DNA from: Gracilariopsis chorda
Taxonomy: Eukaryota; Rhodophyta; Florideophyceae; Gracilariales; Gracilariaceae
NCBI GenBank assembly: GCA_003194525.1
Contig: NBIV01000112.1
Location: 62,001 to 126,000, forward strand
DNA: 64,000 nt
Reading direction: 5' to 3'
Below, in pieces: positions 19,936 to 30,877 of this stretch (the stretch's first letter is position 1; each line of letters opens with the position of its first letter). The position numbers and the translations under genes were made by a program. The notes below the pieces were generated by a model, which had not been told where the DNA came from, ran no database searches, and saw only the letters and a program-made list of their open reading frames with translations.

Positions 19936-20757
19936 TGTGTTGCAATGCCCCAAAGGGGAAAAACACCGAAAGACGTTCGGGATCTTCCTCTCACGAGGTG
20001 AACCCAGTTGGGTAGAGCCCTCCCAGAGGTGTCACGGCGAAGCCGGTTTGTAAGACCAGGGACACCTGTCGCGACTCGCGCAGGGAGGTGAAGGCGAAGA
20101 ATCGGTATCCGCGTGAGCGGGGTGTGATCCTCAGTAGAGGTATGTTTCCACGTAAGTGGGGGTGTGTGAGCGGATGCGCACACGAAGGCCGCGGATAGCG
20201 GGAGGCGCTACCCTAAAAAGGGGAAAAAGGAAGGGCGAAGAGGAGGAAGGAAGGATGAAGTGAGTCGCGAGAGCGACGAACAGATACGGCAATGCCGGTG
20301 GACAGGACTCCCTATACAAGGCGAAACACCAATATGATTGGAACAATTATACTCCCAAGGATGGGTCCCTTTAGATGTGCAAGGGGGTTAGATGTCCCGT
20401 GGTTTACGGCGTTTCCCTCCAAGGAGGAGTAGAGTACGCGCGCAAGCGGCAACAACTAGAGCCAATTCCCCAGGTTGGGGTCCCTTGTTTGGGAAGGTTT
20501 ACTGGTGCGATGGCAGTGCGCCGTCGCACTAAGTACTAGCTTCACAGAAATGGGTGTGAAAATAATAAATAATATTAACTAAAATACTCCACATTTCGTG
20601 GCAACATCCACTACTGTGGCCAACCGCCAATTGACCCAAAACCGTGTCACACGTGTCCATATCCACCATAGTGGGGCGTAGTTCATATACACACTACACA
20701 ACCGATAATATCGGGAAAGCGTTCAAGTACCAAGAATCCCTCCCTGAGGGCGTTGCA
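19936..20757 (-). repeat. solo LTR, copy 1 of an 0.8-kb family
   Basis: This 822-bp repeat starts TGCAACGCCCTCAGGGAGGG on the minus strand and ends near GGGGCATTGCAACACA. It is a close match, inverted, to 34349-35161, with scattered substitutions and a few small indels. No internal element sequence flanks it and no clear target duplication is seen. An AT-rich stretch and a TATAGGG-like site lie inside. Confidence 0.8.
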
Positions 20758-21227
20758 CTACAGGTTCAACCTCGCTAATAGATTATTCTGCAGCATTGAA
20801 GGCTTCTTAAACACCAATACCTAGTTTCAAACTGGAAAGAGGTAAGGTGACTTCTTATTTTCGGTTTGCTAGACTACCATTCACAGTCAGAAAAGTGAGA
20901 TTTAGATTCTTTACCTTTCGAATGTCCACATTGACGACGGAACCTTGTACCATTGTTGTATTCCATGGAGATTCATAGCAAAGTTTGCATTCAGTTTCAT
21001 TTTTAACCAGACGGGCACTGCTGTTGACAGTTATTCCAACAGTTGTGCCAAGATCTGTATACGGGGCCACTGTGTACAAATTTTGTTGACGATAGTGCTT
21101 GATTCAACAGCTACGACTGTTGGTGATGTGTTTTGGACATATCTCAGCACTGCCGGCGTAGATTATGTCAGGCTTATATTCCCCCTGCTGATGCTTTATA
21201 TGTATTTAAGGTATTCACCCCCATCAG
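20758..21227. other. no gene recognised
   Basis: This 470-bp spacer lies between the solo LTR and long-LTR copy C. A 74-codon minus-strand open frame (21079-20855) has no recognisable motif. Confidence 0.4.
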
Positions 21228-22299
21228 TGCCCTACGTGGAAAAGACGGAAAAGTGGTGGAGTTAATTTGAGATGCAATCTCATTGTAATGCCCAACCTCT
21301 CTTTTGCTTTCTTCACCTCAGCTGCCATCCATAAGTTCTTGCTTTTCCCACCTCAGCTGCCACTCATCACCACCATGCGCACCACCATCTGCCGTCCGCG
21401 CTATCGCGCAGCATCTTTGCGCCCTTAGCGGGTTCCAATAACTGCACCAGCCACCGCAAATGCCGCCAACCTCCCAGCTCCGCTTCTCCGCTGCTCTTCG
21501 AATTCGTCTCCATTCTCCTGATGCACCTGCAATCGTCGCGTTGTGCGCTGTGTCGTCCACTCAAAAGCACAAAGAAACGACTCTACGAGGTATAATACCT
21601 TTTGCCAAGCAGGTCCGTTGTTGCATAGATGGGGCATATGTTAGATTATCATGAGTTCTTTTCTAGAACTAAAATGCATAATTTAAGATTACGCACCTAT
21701 CTTAGTTGTCTATAATAGCCTGAGTTCGGCAACCTCCAAAGCAACTCTAGGCAGACCACTTCATCTCCTTTCTGACCATCGTAGCACTCTGTTAGAGCAG
21801 TTTGCATCTCCCTACGATCAACCAAACTCTTCAACACTAATTTTTTACGTTTTGTGGCTCGTTACCTCGCATTTTTGCAGTTTATTGTACTACGATGCCT
21901 TTTTATGAGATATTATTGTGTAACAGGCTAAATTTTGGCTGTGCACTAGACCAAATGTGTTGGTCGTGCATGTAGTCTATACAGCTATACTAAATTTGAT
22001 GATGAGCTATATGCTAGATCTAAGGTTTTGATCGCGTAAGTTATGCGCTGGTGTAGTTGCTTTGCTACATTGTAACGGGCTTTGTTGCTCGTTGTGTTGT
22101 ACGGTCACTACCGAGTTTCTCTTCTACCTTGCATCTTGGTTCTTTGTCGCAGTTTGTGCCTATTTACTACATTGGCATTGCACACCTGTGCTGGTACTCT
22201 CGAGCTACGAATATATTTTGATGTACTCTCCGGCGAATAATGGTACAAAGAGGTCTGTCATCGTCCGGTGTCGTGACATCGTGCAACATGACACTCACA
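21228..22299 (+). repeat. long LTR copy C (shortened)
   Basis: This 1072-bp repeat starts TGCCCTACGTGGAAAAG and ends ACATGACACTCACA. It matches copy A at both ends and from about 21580 onward through the promoter, but lacks the divergent ORF and the opposite TATA box, so about 1.3 kb is missing. Its sense TATA-like box is at 21711-21718. The sequence after 22299 is unrelated to E2, so it behaves as a solo LTR. No matching target duplication is visible. Confidence 0.68.
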
Positions 22300-22495
22300 G
22301 AATACATGATGAGAAGATCTAAGCGAAAAAGTTTTTGGAAAAGTTTTAAGGGTTTGATAAAGTTCTAGAGTAATTAAAATTGACCTCATATGAGGTCGCT
22401 GGTCAGATAGACACTAGCTAGGTGTAGTCCCTCGAGATCGTTCGCTACTGATCTCAGACCTGCGATACTAGCGGCACGATTTGCTCAACAAAGGC

Positions 22496-23632
22496 ATGTC
22501 GCATTGCAAACCGCGTCCCATTTCGCTCACACTGCTCATCCACTTCAACGGTGACTCGTTCCTTTTTCGTCCCTACCACAATGAATATCACCGCACTCAG
22601 CTACAGACCATTTGCCGCAACGTCTACAATGGAATAGACTTCGTGCCGCAGATTGCGCACGCGCTGAGCAGCGATGTGCGCTGCTCTCCGTATGTACTGT
22701 GTGACGCAATGGGTGTGGCGGCCTTCGTCAACATGCGATGGAGGGAGCGTCATCACAATGACAACCGGGTACTATTCTTCTTCGACGGCATGCGCGTGCG
22801 AGAGAGCTTGCGAGGGAACGGAGTGGGCACGCTTACTTTGTCGGCCGCCATGCATGCAATAAGTTCCACGTACCGTATGAGTAACAACCACAAAACGCGC
22901 ATCGCTCTCCTCTCAGTGACAAACCCTCACAACAAGGCCATGCGCGAAGTGTTTCACAAACTCAGGTGGACCAGTCACGAGGTCATGCATGTGTGGCCTA
23001 CTCCAGACATTGTTCTCGATGCGAAACGGCGAAATATGCGCTTGATGGAGGTATTTGACGAGTCTAATTCGATCACCGCCCCGCTTAGAGAATTCTCGAA
23101 ACAATGGACCGCTGTCTTTACCGAAGGCCAGATCCTCACAGCCATGAAGCTGTTGCAGCAGCAAGGCGCCAGCTATCAGCGACCCCTCTACTACGACGTA
23201 GAGTCCGCCGAGTGCGCCAGTACTTTTCTCAAACACAAGCTGGCCCTAGCGGAGCGCCGGTCTGTGTGGCGCCTGCAGATTGACGGCCAGTTGCGAGGAT
23301 TGATCTTCGTCCGGGAGATAGTAGTTGAACAATCCGAGCCGTGCAAGCACAGCCTCCTTTCCGCTTGTGTGGTGGATGCGCAGGCGGCGGAAAGTTGCAT
23401 CGTTTTTGCCACAGAGCACCTGGCTCTTGACGTTTTCAACGTGGTTTATGACACGCCTATCCGCTCGCATCATATCTCGCAATCGAAATTGTTGTCTCGA
23501 GTGCCGTCGGAGCCCTTCGTCATCTACAGACACGACGGTTCACAATGTGACAAGGTTGGCGTCAACATGGAATGCACCGCTGTCGAGCCTCAAACACAAA
23601 GAGCGCGTCTAATCCGCAATGACCAGCCCTGA
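22496..23632 (+). CDS. GNAT-family N-acetyltransferase
   Basis: This protein of 378 residues starts at the ATG at 22496; the open frame also includes an upstream TTG at 22481. It probably transfers acetyl from acetyl-CoA to an amine. GNAT motif A is clear at residues about 99-112 (MRVRESLRGNGVGT, the RxxGxG/A pyrophosphate loop), followed by a helix and SVTNPHNKAMREVFHKLRW, typical of the V-to-N-to-F end of the fold. The C-terminal 190 residues are less conserved and may form a second GNAT-like half, as in NAT16-type histidine acetyltransferases. No intron is needed. It stands alone among transposons, 196 bp downstream of LTR copy C in the same direction, so that LTR could supply its promoter. 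The substrate cannot be told from sequence. Confidence 0.75.
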   Translation: MSHCKPRPISLTLLIHFNGDSFLFRPYHNEYHRTQLQTICRNVYNGIDFVPQIAHALSSDVRCSPYVLCDAMGVAAFVNMRWRERHHNDNRVLFFFDGMRVRESLRGNGVGTLTLSAAMHAISSTYRMSNNHKTRIALLSVTNPHNKAMREVFHKLRWTSHEVMHVWPTPDIVLDAKRRNMRLMEVFDESNSITAPLREFSKQWTAVFTEGQILTAMKLLQQQGASYQRPLYYDVESAECASTFLKHKLALAERRSVWRLQIDGQLRGLIFVREIVVEQSEPCKHSLLSACVVDAQAAESCIVFATEHLALDVFNVVYDTPIRSHHISQSKLLSRVPSEPFVIYRHDGSQCDKVGVNMECTAVEPQTQRARLIRNDQP

Positions 23633-25239
23633 CAATCACCGACTTGAGACGACAACGTGAGACTAGTAGGCTGAAGCTACATTGATTATATGACTCTACC
23701 GGGCACACAGCTGCGTCGAAGTACAGTAAATGTAGACTGCTCATAAGTTTTTAATTTTTAAAAAGTGCACTGACCTTTCACACAGTATTTCGTTGGATGA
23801 GCTCACTTTTGCTTTTCGAATGGATCTCAGAAGCCAGAACTTCGCTCCCCTTTAATCAAATCAACAATTTTATTATATTTGTACGGAGAACCAAATCATT
23901 GTTGTGCACCACAGTTGCCTATGAAGAAGGCCCTCCCAACATATTCAATGTAAATCGTCCTTCACTGAAGTATGTCACAACTTGATTTGTTGTAGACTGA
24001 GTCAATTCTGAAACTTCTTGAAGAGTCATGAGCCTGTTCCGGTACTGAACAACACGTTGCAGCCTCTGAATAATATATTCGAACATTCACAAATCGATAT
24101 TGGTTGCTTCAAAACCATATTGAATATGTGATGTCGCAGTCAGGTCTCTCACGATGTCATTCGATGCAAAGACTTTGATCCCACACACTTCACCCAAGAG
24201 TCTCAGTGCGTAGCCCTCCTGCGATGTGTTGCATACCAAATGGGGCGATAGCATCCGCTAAGTTTGTAAGGGTTCAACCACAGAAGTTCTTGGCCTTCCT
24301 GAAGAGAGAAAGCTTTTACTGAAAGCTCTCCTTCAGCTTAGTAATAGAAAGCTGTTAAGCACAATAAAGAAGACGAAGTAAAGGTTCAAGCCCTAGAATA
24401 TACTCTTCTCCACTCATACCGTTTTGAGCAAGTGCTATAAGCCTTTTAGAATCTGAAACCTTTTTAAAGATTTCGAGTTTGGAATGCAAGAAGTGTGCTA
24501 CCGTCCGCTGCTCGTGTCTTCACATTCTCCATGTAATACCTTCTAGCTAGCCTATGTTCCATGTTCAGATCCTCTCGGAAAATTCTTGAGCACCCGCCAT
24601 CAGCCACGTACAACGTTTGCCTTGTAAACAGCTGAGCGCTTCTCCCTCCAAAATGACATCAGTGGGTCTTCCAAGCTGTAACTCCTCTCCTCACAATTTG
24701 ATCGACTACGTTTCCTGTAATCTTTTTGTCTTCAGTGAAAATTGGAAGTACTGGTCGATGTGCTTTGATCGACGGAATATCATATGACACATCGAAAACT
24801 GAACTATTTCCGCAGTCATTGTCACCATCCAACTTGAATACTGCGTTTGATAGGGCTTCTATGAACGCAAATGTTATCAGACAGTCTTCTGTACTCATGT
24901 GCGTATATGGTGCATCCGCACTACTGAAATGAAATGTCCGCACAGGAACGTCACAAACTCTCTAATGGTCATCACTGTTCCATGACGACTCCTAACTCTG
25001 ACGCTAATTCTTTGAGCAAAGAAGGTGATCCAGTCAGAATGGCTCAAGTCTCCAGAGGAAGCGGTTCCAAGCTTCTGTGCACTTCTAACAATTGGCTCCC
25101 AGTTAAAATCAGTCTGTTCCACGGCCATCGCGTGCACTTCCGTGAGGTCTTTGGAAAAGAAAGAAGAAAGCGCCCTTGCTCTAGAGGACTTCCATAACAA
25201 AGGAACGAAAAGAGAGTCAGCGACAATCTCTATTACCAT
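23633..25239 (-). pseudogene. unrecognised coding relic
   Basis: Minus-strand open pieces (25239-24895, 24943-24659 and shorter pieces down to about 23900) overlap or abut in different frames and have protein-like composition, for example VSYDIPSIKAHRPVLPIF then NVVDQIVRRGVTAW, and EGYALRLLGEVCGIKVF near 24200. This looks like one decayed gene of roughly 400 codons. I do not recognise the family; a transposon-encoded protein is likely from its setting. Confidence 0.35.
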
Positions 25240-26579
25240 TTTGAGCGAAGCTTCGTCCGAGTTTCAGGTTTGTCTTCCTCTGCTGAAAGGAACTACATCA
25301 CCCCAAACAACTCTTCTAATACATCTTTTTGCCTGTTTCAGCATTTAATTCCTACCATACTTCTTCCCACGAGGCACATGTCCACCAAGAGGGTAATGAC
25401 CCGGGAGGTCGTTAAACTCGTCCAGGCGTTCAGCAGACTGATCGCCTCCACGGACCCGGGATGTCCGTAAAATCGCCCCGGCAGTCGGCGCACCGACAGC
25501 CTGAAGACCTGGGCGGTAGCGTCGGAAAAAGACACCCGCTTATCTGTGCGAAACAAAAGGGACAAGGCACGTGCAACACTGCGGATCTTACCAACCTTTC
25601 CCTAACTTTTCCCAGAAGGATCATGGAGTTTCCCACGGAAACTCTGGCGGGATCGCGGTGGGTCTCCAACGGAGACCAGAGATTTCAGGAAGCTACAACA
25701 CGCCTGTACAAGGGTCTGAATGGTTTTACAGGGTTTTTCGGGACTTACGCTGAGATCTACAGCACCCACGGGCCCCAATCCGATCTTACCGCCCTTTATC
25801 GCCAAGGGTAAAGAGAAAAGGGAGGGTAAGATGTCAGCAGATCTTCTGGGTGGCGCGAACGTGGTACATGGAATCCGCCTTGTCGTGGTGTACCCCTTAC
25901 CTGGCGTTCTCTCGAGTTGAGGAAGGATTAGCAGACCAAAGTCTGGAAGAGGTGAAACGCGCCAGAACGAAATGGATTCTACTTTCGGGTCTCCCCGCAG
26001 AAGTTTTGTACCATTCTACTACGTCTTGGAATACCAGTTGATGAGCGTAACACGGCTGCTGCAGGGTGGGAGCAAGCAACAGCCATCAACAATATTTGAG
26101 TCGGAAGTTAAGAGTAGTGTAACGGGGTAGAGACAACTTGTAATTCACGAGGAGTAGCTAGCGGTTAACCTTAGTTGTTGAGAGATTGAGAAGGAATTAT
26201 AATAAGCTCTACCACAGCGTCGCAATTGGACAATGTGCGCCCATAAAGAAGAAGAAGAAGAGGGTAATGACGACGATGAGACAGATTCGCCTATTGAGGC
26301 TCTCAAAAGCCATCAGTAAATTTACGAATGGGTTGTGAAGAAGATTACGGTCGGGAACGGGTTTACAGAGGTGGAACGTACCTTTCAGAATGGCCCATTG
26401 TACGGTTATGTCAACTTCCGGGCTGAGCTAAACCAGTTCCATCCTATCCCAAGGAATACACTGGTGGTTACGGGTGATGGAACCAACGACATTCGGCTTG
26501 GGGGCGCAAACTCGATTGGCAAAGGAGAAGCATGCGAAGGGACGAGGACCTACGAACGAACGAAAGCCTTTATTTATGA
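25240..26579. other. no gene recognised
   Basis: Several short overlapping open frames (for example 25461-25811 and 26335-26622, both plus) have no recognised domain. The run GAAGAAGAAGAAGAG lies at about 26247. Probably decayed repeat sequence. Confidence 0.4.
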
Positions 26580-27170
26580 TTTTGGGGTGGCCCCTACACG
26601 GGGTGAGCAGGGGTTCCGGTGACCCCCTGGGGGGAGCTAAGGCGACGTCGATTCACTGCGGCTGCTGTCAGTTGCAGGACCGTCCTTTCCACGCGCAGGA
26701 GGATGGTGTGGTACTCCGTCCCTGGATTTGACCCGCGTACGCTGCTCGCGTACTCCGCAAGCCGCCGGAAAAAGAGCTTAGCAGCAGGACCGGCGCCTCC
26801 GTGTACGTCGAAACCGATAAGATTGAAGCTAATTCAGTTTGCCGCGCACAAAGCGTCGTATTTCGTCCGTTTCTGGGCTTCCGCTCGTCTCGCGGCCCCT
26901 GCGGCTTCTTTTGACGCATACGTCAAAAAGAAGTCGTTGTGAGGGCTAACTACCGTAACATCGAGCCCCACTGGTCTTTCATTGAACCTTATATCGTCGA
27001 TGAGAAGATCCATACGCTGTTGTTGGACTTCGGGCAAATGTTGCTGCGATGGGAAGGTCCATTCTCTGGTGACAAGTAGGCAAAGTGGAGGTTGTTTCAG
27101 GACGGCAAAAGGCACATCCCGCAATGCATTGTGGCGGCGGGTGGCCCTTAAGCCGACGGCGAGGACCTAG
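26580..27170 (-). pseudogene. C-terminal relic of a non-LTR retrotransposon RT protein
   Basis: On the minus strand, ERPVGLDVTVVSPHND, then GAARRAEAQKRTKYDALC, then after one TGA stop GFDVHGGAGPAAKLFFRRLA and LLRVERTVLQLTAAAVNRRR follow the pattern seen at the end of many algal and oomycete non-LTR RT proteins (a conserved LDVTV strand, an Ala/Lys helix ending KY-x-x-C, and a final Arg-rich helix). The RT core itself is absent, as expected for 5' truncation. Assignment is by pattern memory and moderate. Confidence 0.5.
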
Positions 27171-29239
27171 CCCCCCTTGAATAGTTGAATGTCTGTGAAC
27201 TCGAAGATACTAATACGTCTGGGGCACAGCTTACTACTTGTATGATTTATTCAGCTTGTGCCAAACCGGGTTACAGCGTTGTTGTTGCTGGCATTGGGTC
27301 TTTTCCGCATTCATCTCATGATGGCTTCACATCTGGCTCTTTCGGCTGGTAAGCTTTTCGTTTGTTCGAAAGACAATCGAAGGTGCATTCCATACACATT
27401 TTCTAACACTTTGTATCCCCTATTGGGTGCAGATGCTGCCAGACGCATTTGATCATCATTTGGCGGCTTTTCAGGGCCATTTAGCAGCATCAAGTTTACT
27501 AGTAGAAACCTGAATGATTTCATTCAGGTTGTTGAAATTGCGTGAGATTACGAAAAGTCAGTCCGGAACTCCGTGATTTCGATTGAATTGCCGGTATTAG
27601 TGGAGAAAGTTCCTTGTCAGTTGGTTTGACGATGGAGAACGAGGTGGACTACGTAGTAGGAATGGATGCCAAGGTTGGAATCATTTCAGACGGCGTAGAA
27701 GAGTGATCCTTGCGATTGGGACACGAAGCTCTGAGACTCTGTGGATGGAGAAACCATGGGTCGCAGACGTGTGGTGGTTGGTAGGGAGCAAAGAAGCCAG
27801 CGGGAAAATCCATCAGACGACTGCTGGTTTCTTGGGTTTACTCAGCCACCATCGGTCGAAAAATACGGTCTCTGGCTGGCCTAGGCTTCTACAACCTCTC
27901 TTCACTAAGCTACTTGCATGTCATGTACCCAGTTTGGAAACTACCCAAACAGGATACATATGCGTCTCTAACCAACAACCTCATGAGCTACTGAATTGTG
28001 AGTAACGTAATGGAGGTTCAGCACAACAGAAAGTGCCCGAGCTGTACTATTGTCGTCGCACGTGATCTGTGCTCTACCGTTTGCCGTTTGCTTGTAGTAG
28101 TAGGCAAATGCATTGTCCGATGGCAAATGCATTCTATTGCTCTGATTTATCTATTCGCACTGCATACAGTAGGAGCTTGGAGGTAAGTCCGTCTAGGACT
28201 TTATGAAATTGGATAGCAGTGCTTCTCTTAATAGCTTGACACGACAAGTGAGTCAGCTTTGTAGTAAGGATGATTCAGAATCATTATTGTACTGAAAAGC
28301 TTGTGATTTGGCTCTGAACAGGCTCACACCTTTTTCCCTCATTCAGCCATGGCATGGGTTGGGGGCGTTAGGATGCAAACAGAACATCAGAAGATGTTCT
28401 AATGTCAATGAGATCGAAACGGGCTGGTTTCCTTGTAACATAGAAATCAGCCGACTTGAATTTCTTAACACCGCTACAGCGGTGGCCTTCTAGCTTTGGC
28501 AACCTTCTATTTAGTCAACATGTCAAAAAAAGGAGGGTTTCCTTACCCTGGGCGGACCCTCCGTGGTGGCGTGTTTATCGGTGTCCGCAGTGATGGAACG
28601 CAGTCAATTGCTAGCGATTGCATCATAAACTTCCAGTATCATAAATTCATTGCTTTCTAGCCTTGTTCTGCAATCAGCAATACAATCTCCAAGTCAATCG
28701 TAATCAGAATTTTCGATTGCAGGCCCACTGACCATCGCAATTCGCAGATCTGGCTCTCAACATTTCTATAGCCATACGATTGCAAACCTTCATATAACTA
28801 CAGCGTCAATAGAAATGTACAGCCACAGAAAAGACAAAATTACAACAAGTGTCCATAGAAAATCTTTACGTAAAGTTACGTTCTCCCGAAAGAAAGAATT
28901 CTCTGTAACTTAACAATTACGCTTCTCAGCTTTGCATCTTGCGCACCAGATGATAGGCCTTACGAAATGTGTTAATGTCCCAAACACGAACGTTTATCTT
29001 CAAAGAGATAATTGCTCCAAACACAAGAGGAGTCATCTTTTGCCTGTTGTTGCAAAGAATACAGTTTGCAATAGACCGTAACCTCTCAGCCTCCACAGCA
29101 GAACCTTAAATAGAATCGATTTATCGTTAACACAGTTGTAGTAATGTTTCAGGGATAATAGAAGGATTACGCAACAGAGATTTTTTTCACATCAGTAAAT
29201 TTCGTGACTTCGTAGGTTACACGTATCGCCTCTCACGAA
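27171..29239. other. no intact gene; degenerate repeat sequence
   Basis: About 2 kb with only short open frames (a minus-strand 27523-27311 frame with protein-like ANNRGYKV-type context; a plus-strand 27703-28005 frame). None is recognised. Copies of GATTGCAAT-like words cluster at 28610-28760. Confidence 0.35.
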
Positions 29240-30812
29240 GTGGTATCACGAATGATTACGCTGCTCACTTGGGCAGCATTCGTGAGTACAACTAACACCC
29301 TCCTACTTGCCACCCTTGCAATGCGGCAGAAGGACTACTCCATCACAATGGCAGAACGACAAAAAAGACGTCGCAAGCGTCTCATGAATGCCGATTTCTT
29401 GCTCAAAGTAAGCGCACTCCTTTTGTTATGCGCATAACAAAGGTATCGTCGTGCATTGCAAAAATGTTATGAATTCTCGCCTTGATGGCAAGATAAGCAT
29501 GCAAATTATAGGAATTTGGGATAAAACCCAAATTCAATCCCAAATTCCTAAACTGCATTGCTTTAATGTATGAAAGTAATAACAGATAGATAGAATGAAC
29601 ATGAAATTATTGCTTTATTGAGGTCTATGCACTATTCTAAACTCTATATAAGAGGAAGAAAGTTGCCGCGGCCGACCCCGTCTCTCTCTCTTTCTTTCTT
29701 AACCAAATGAGAGTGGTTCGAGTGTCTAGAAGTACCTCCCCACCAAAGTTTAAATAAAAGACATTTTTATTTTCTGTTTTTTGCTTCAACAGTAAGTGCT
29801 TACTGTCCACAATTGCTACAAAAAAAGCCAAGCTCACACGATTCAGATCACTGCACATCTCATTAGTGAAGTTTCAAAATTAACATATTCAATCAAAAAA
29901 ATGCTTGTGCCATTTTTGCTTTTGAAAGAACGAATTTAATTGCATAGGCGATCTAACCAACTGGATTTCAGGAAAGACCGAGCAGAACAGGTACAAATGT
30001 GAGCGGTTTACAGCTACCCGCGTCTTTTTAAAATGTTTATCGTTCGCAATAATGTGGTGGGATGCGAAATTCATGCTGGGTATGCACTCCCCTGCTTTAT
30101 GCAAAGTGTTCTGGGAGGTTACGGAGAGTTTGGTCGGGGCAAAAAAGCACTTAATCGAATCTTTCAGGATTAACATGACGCAAAGAAGGGTCATGATGTA
30201 CGCTCAAGCAATAGAGAACAGATATGCTCCGTTAAATAGCTGCGTGAGATTCATCGATGGCAAGAAGATGCAGATGAGTCGTCTGGATGGGGTTGGAGCC
30301 AATCAGAGATCCCGTTACTCTGGACATGAACGCTTCCACTGTTTGATATTCCATACAGTATACACTCCCAATCGTCTTATATTCCTCTTGTACGACCCGA
30401 TGTCGGTGGAAGAGACGATATGACGCCTTACCGGCAGAGTGGGATAGGTCCTGCTGTTCGAAGGGTGCTTGTCCATGAAAGAAAGCAGTTTCATCTCTAC
30501 GTAGATGAAACTTATGTCATGCTATAGATCGCTTACGAACGTGCAGGGGCAACGGTGGAGAACAGCGTCTACAACAGTGTTATGAGCTCCATATCGGAGG
30601 CAGTTGAATGGTCATACAAAGATCTGAAGCAAATGTGGTCTTCTCATGATTTCAAGAGACACTTAAAGCTGTCGCAGTCTGCCATAGTGCTTCTGTACAA
30701 GTCTGCTGCGCTTCTTTGGAACATTAACATGTGCTTGATGCACGGCGGACGGACCACTACGTACTTCAATTGCCGTCCCCCCTCTCTGGCCGAATTCCTG
30801 AACAACGAGTGA
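29240..30812 (+). pseudogene. PIF/Harbinger transposase relic (DDE_Tnp_4)
   Basis: The clearest part is 30052-30423: a helical region, then FIDGKKMQMSRLDG, NQRSRYSGHERFHCLIFHTV and TPNRLIFLLYDP, the FIDGT...YSGH...H core of Harbinger transposases around the first catalytic Asp. After a stop the frame at 30555-30812 gives YNSVMSSISEAVEWSYKDLK, carrying the catalytic Glu helix, and the usual C-terminal ALLYKSAALLWN. A short N-terminal-like piece is at 29240-29437. Frames differ and internal stops are present, so it is dead. Harbinger elements normally also encode a Myb-like partner; a relic of that type is at 40.2-41.1 kb. Confidence 0.75.
29509..29550. repeat. 14-bp perfect inverted repeat
   Basis: TAGGAATTTGGGAT (29509-29522) is repeated as its exact reverse complement at 29537-29550 with a 14-base loop. 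It may be a small hairpin or a miniature element inside the Harbinger relic. Confidence 0.7.
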
Positions 30813-30851
30813 AGGTATTGCCCTTTCCTATATTTCCCGTTCGTGTATTCC

Positions 30852-30877
30852 CCGTTCGAGGGCGCGCCCTCGAACGG
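30852..30877. repeat. 26-bp perfect palindrome
   Basis: CCGTTCGAGGGCG followed directly by its exact reverse complement. It lies 40 bp after the end of the Harbinger transposase frame and might be a fused terminal repeat of that element. Confidence 0.75.

Noticed and set aside
21318..21654. Overlapping open frames inside LTR copy C
   Set aside because: They fall in LTR sequence with no equivalent frame in copies A or B.
22481..22495. Upstream TTG start for the GNAT gene
   Set aside because: A eukaryotic gene is expected to start at the ATG at 22496; the five extra codons are just open frame.
26335..26622. 95-codon plus-strand ORF
   Set aside because: No motif, inside a degenerate repeat region, and its end overlaps the opposite-strand RT relic.
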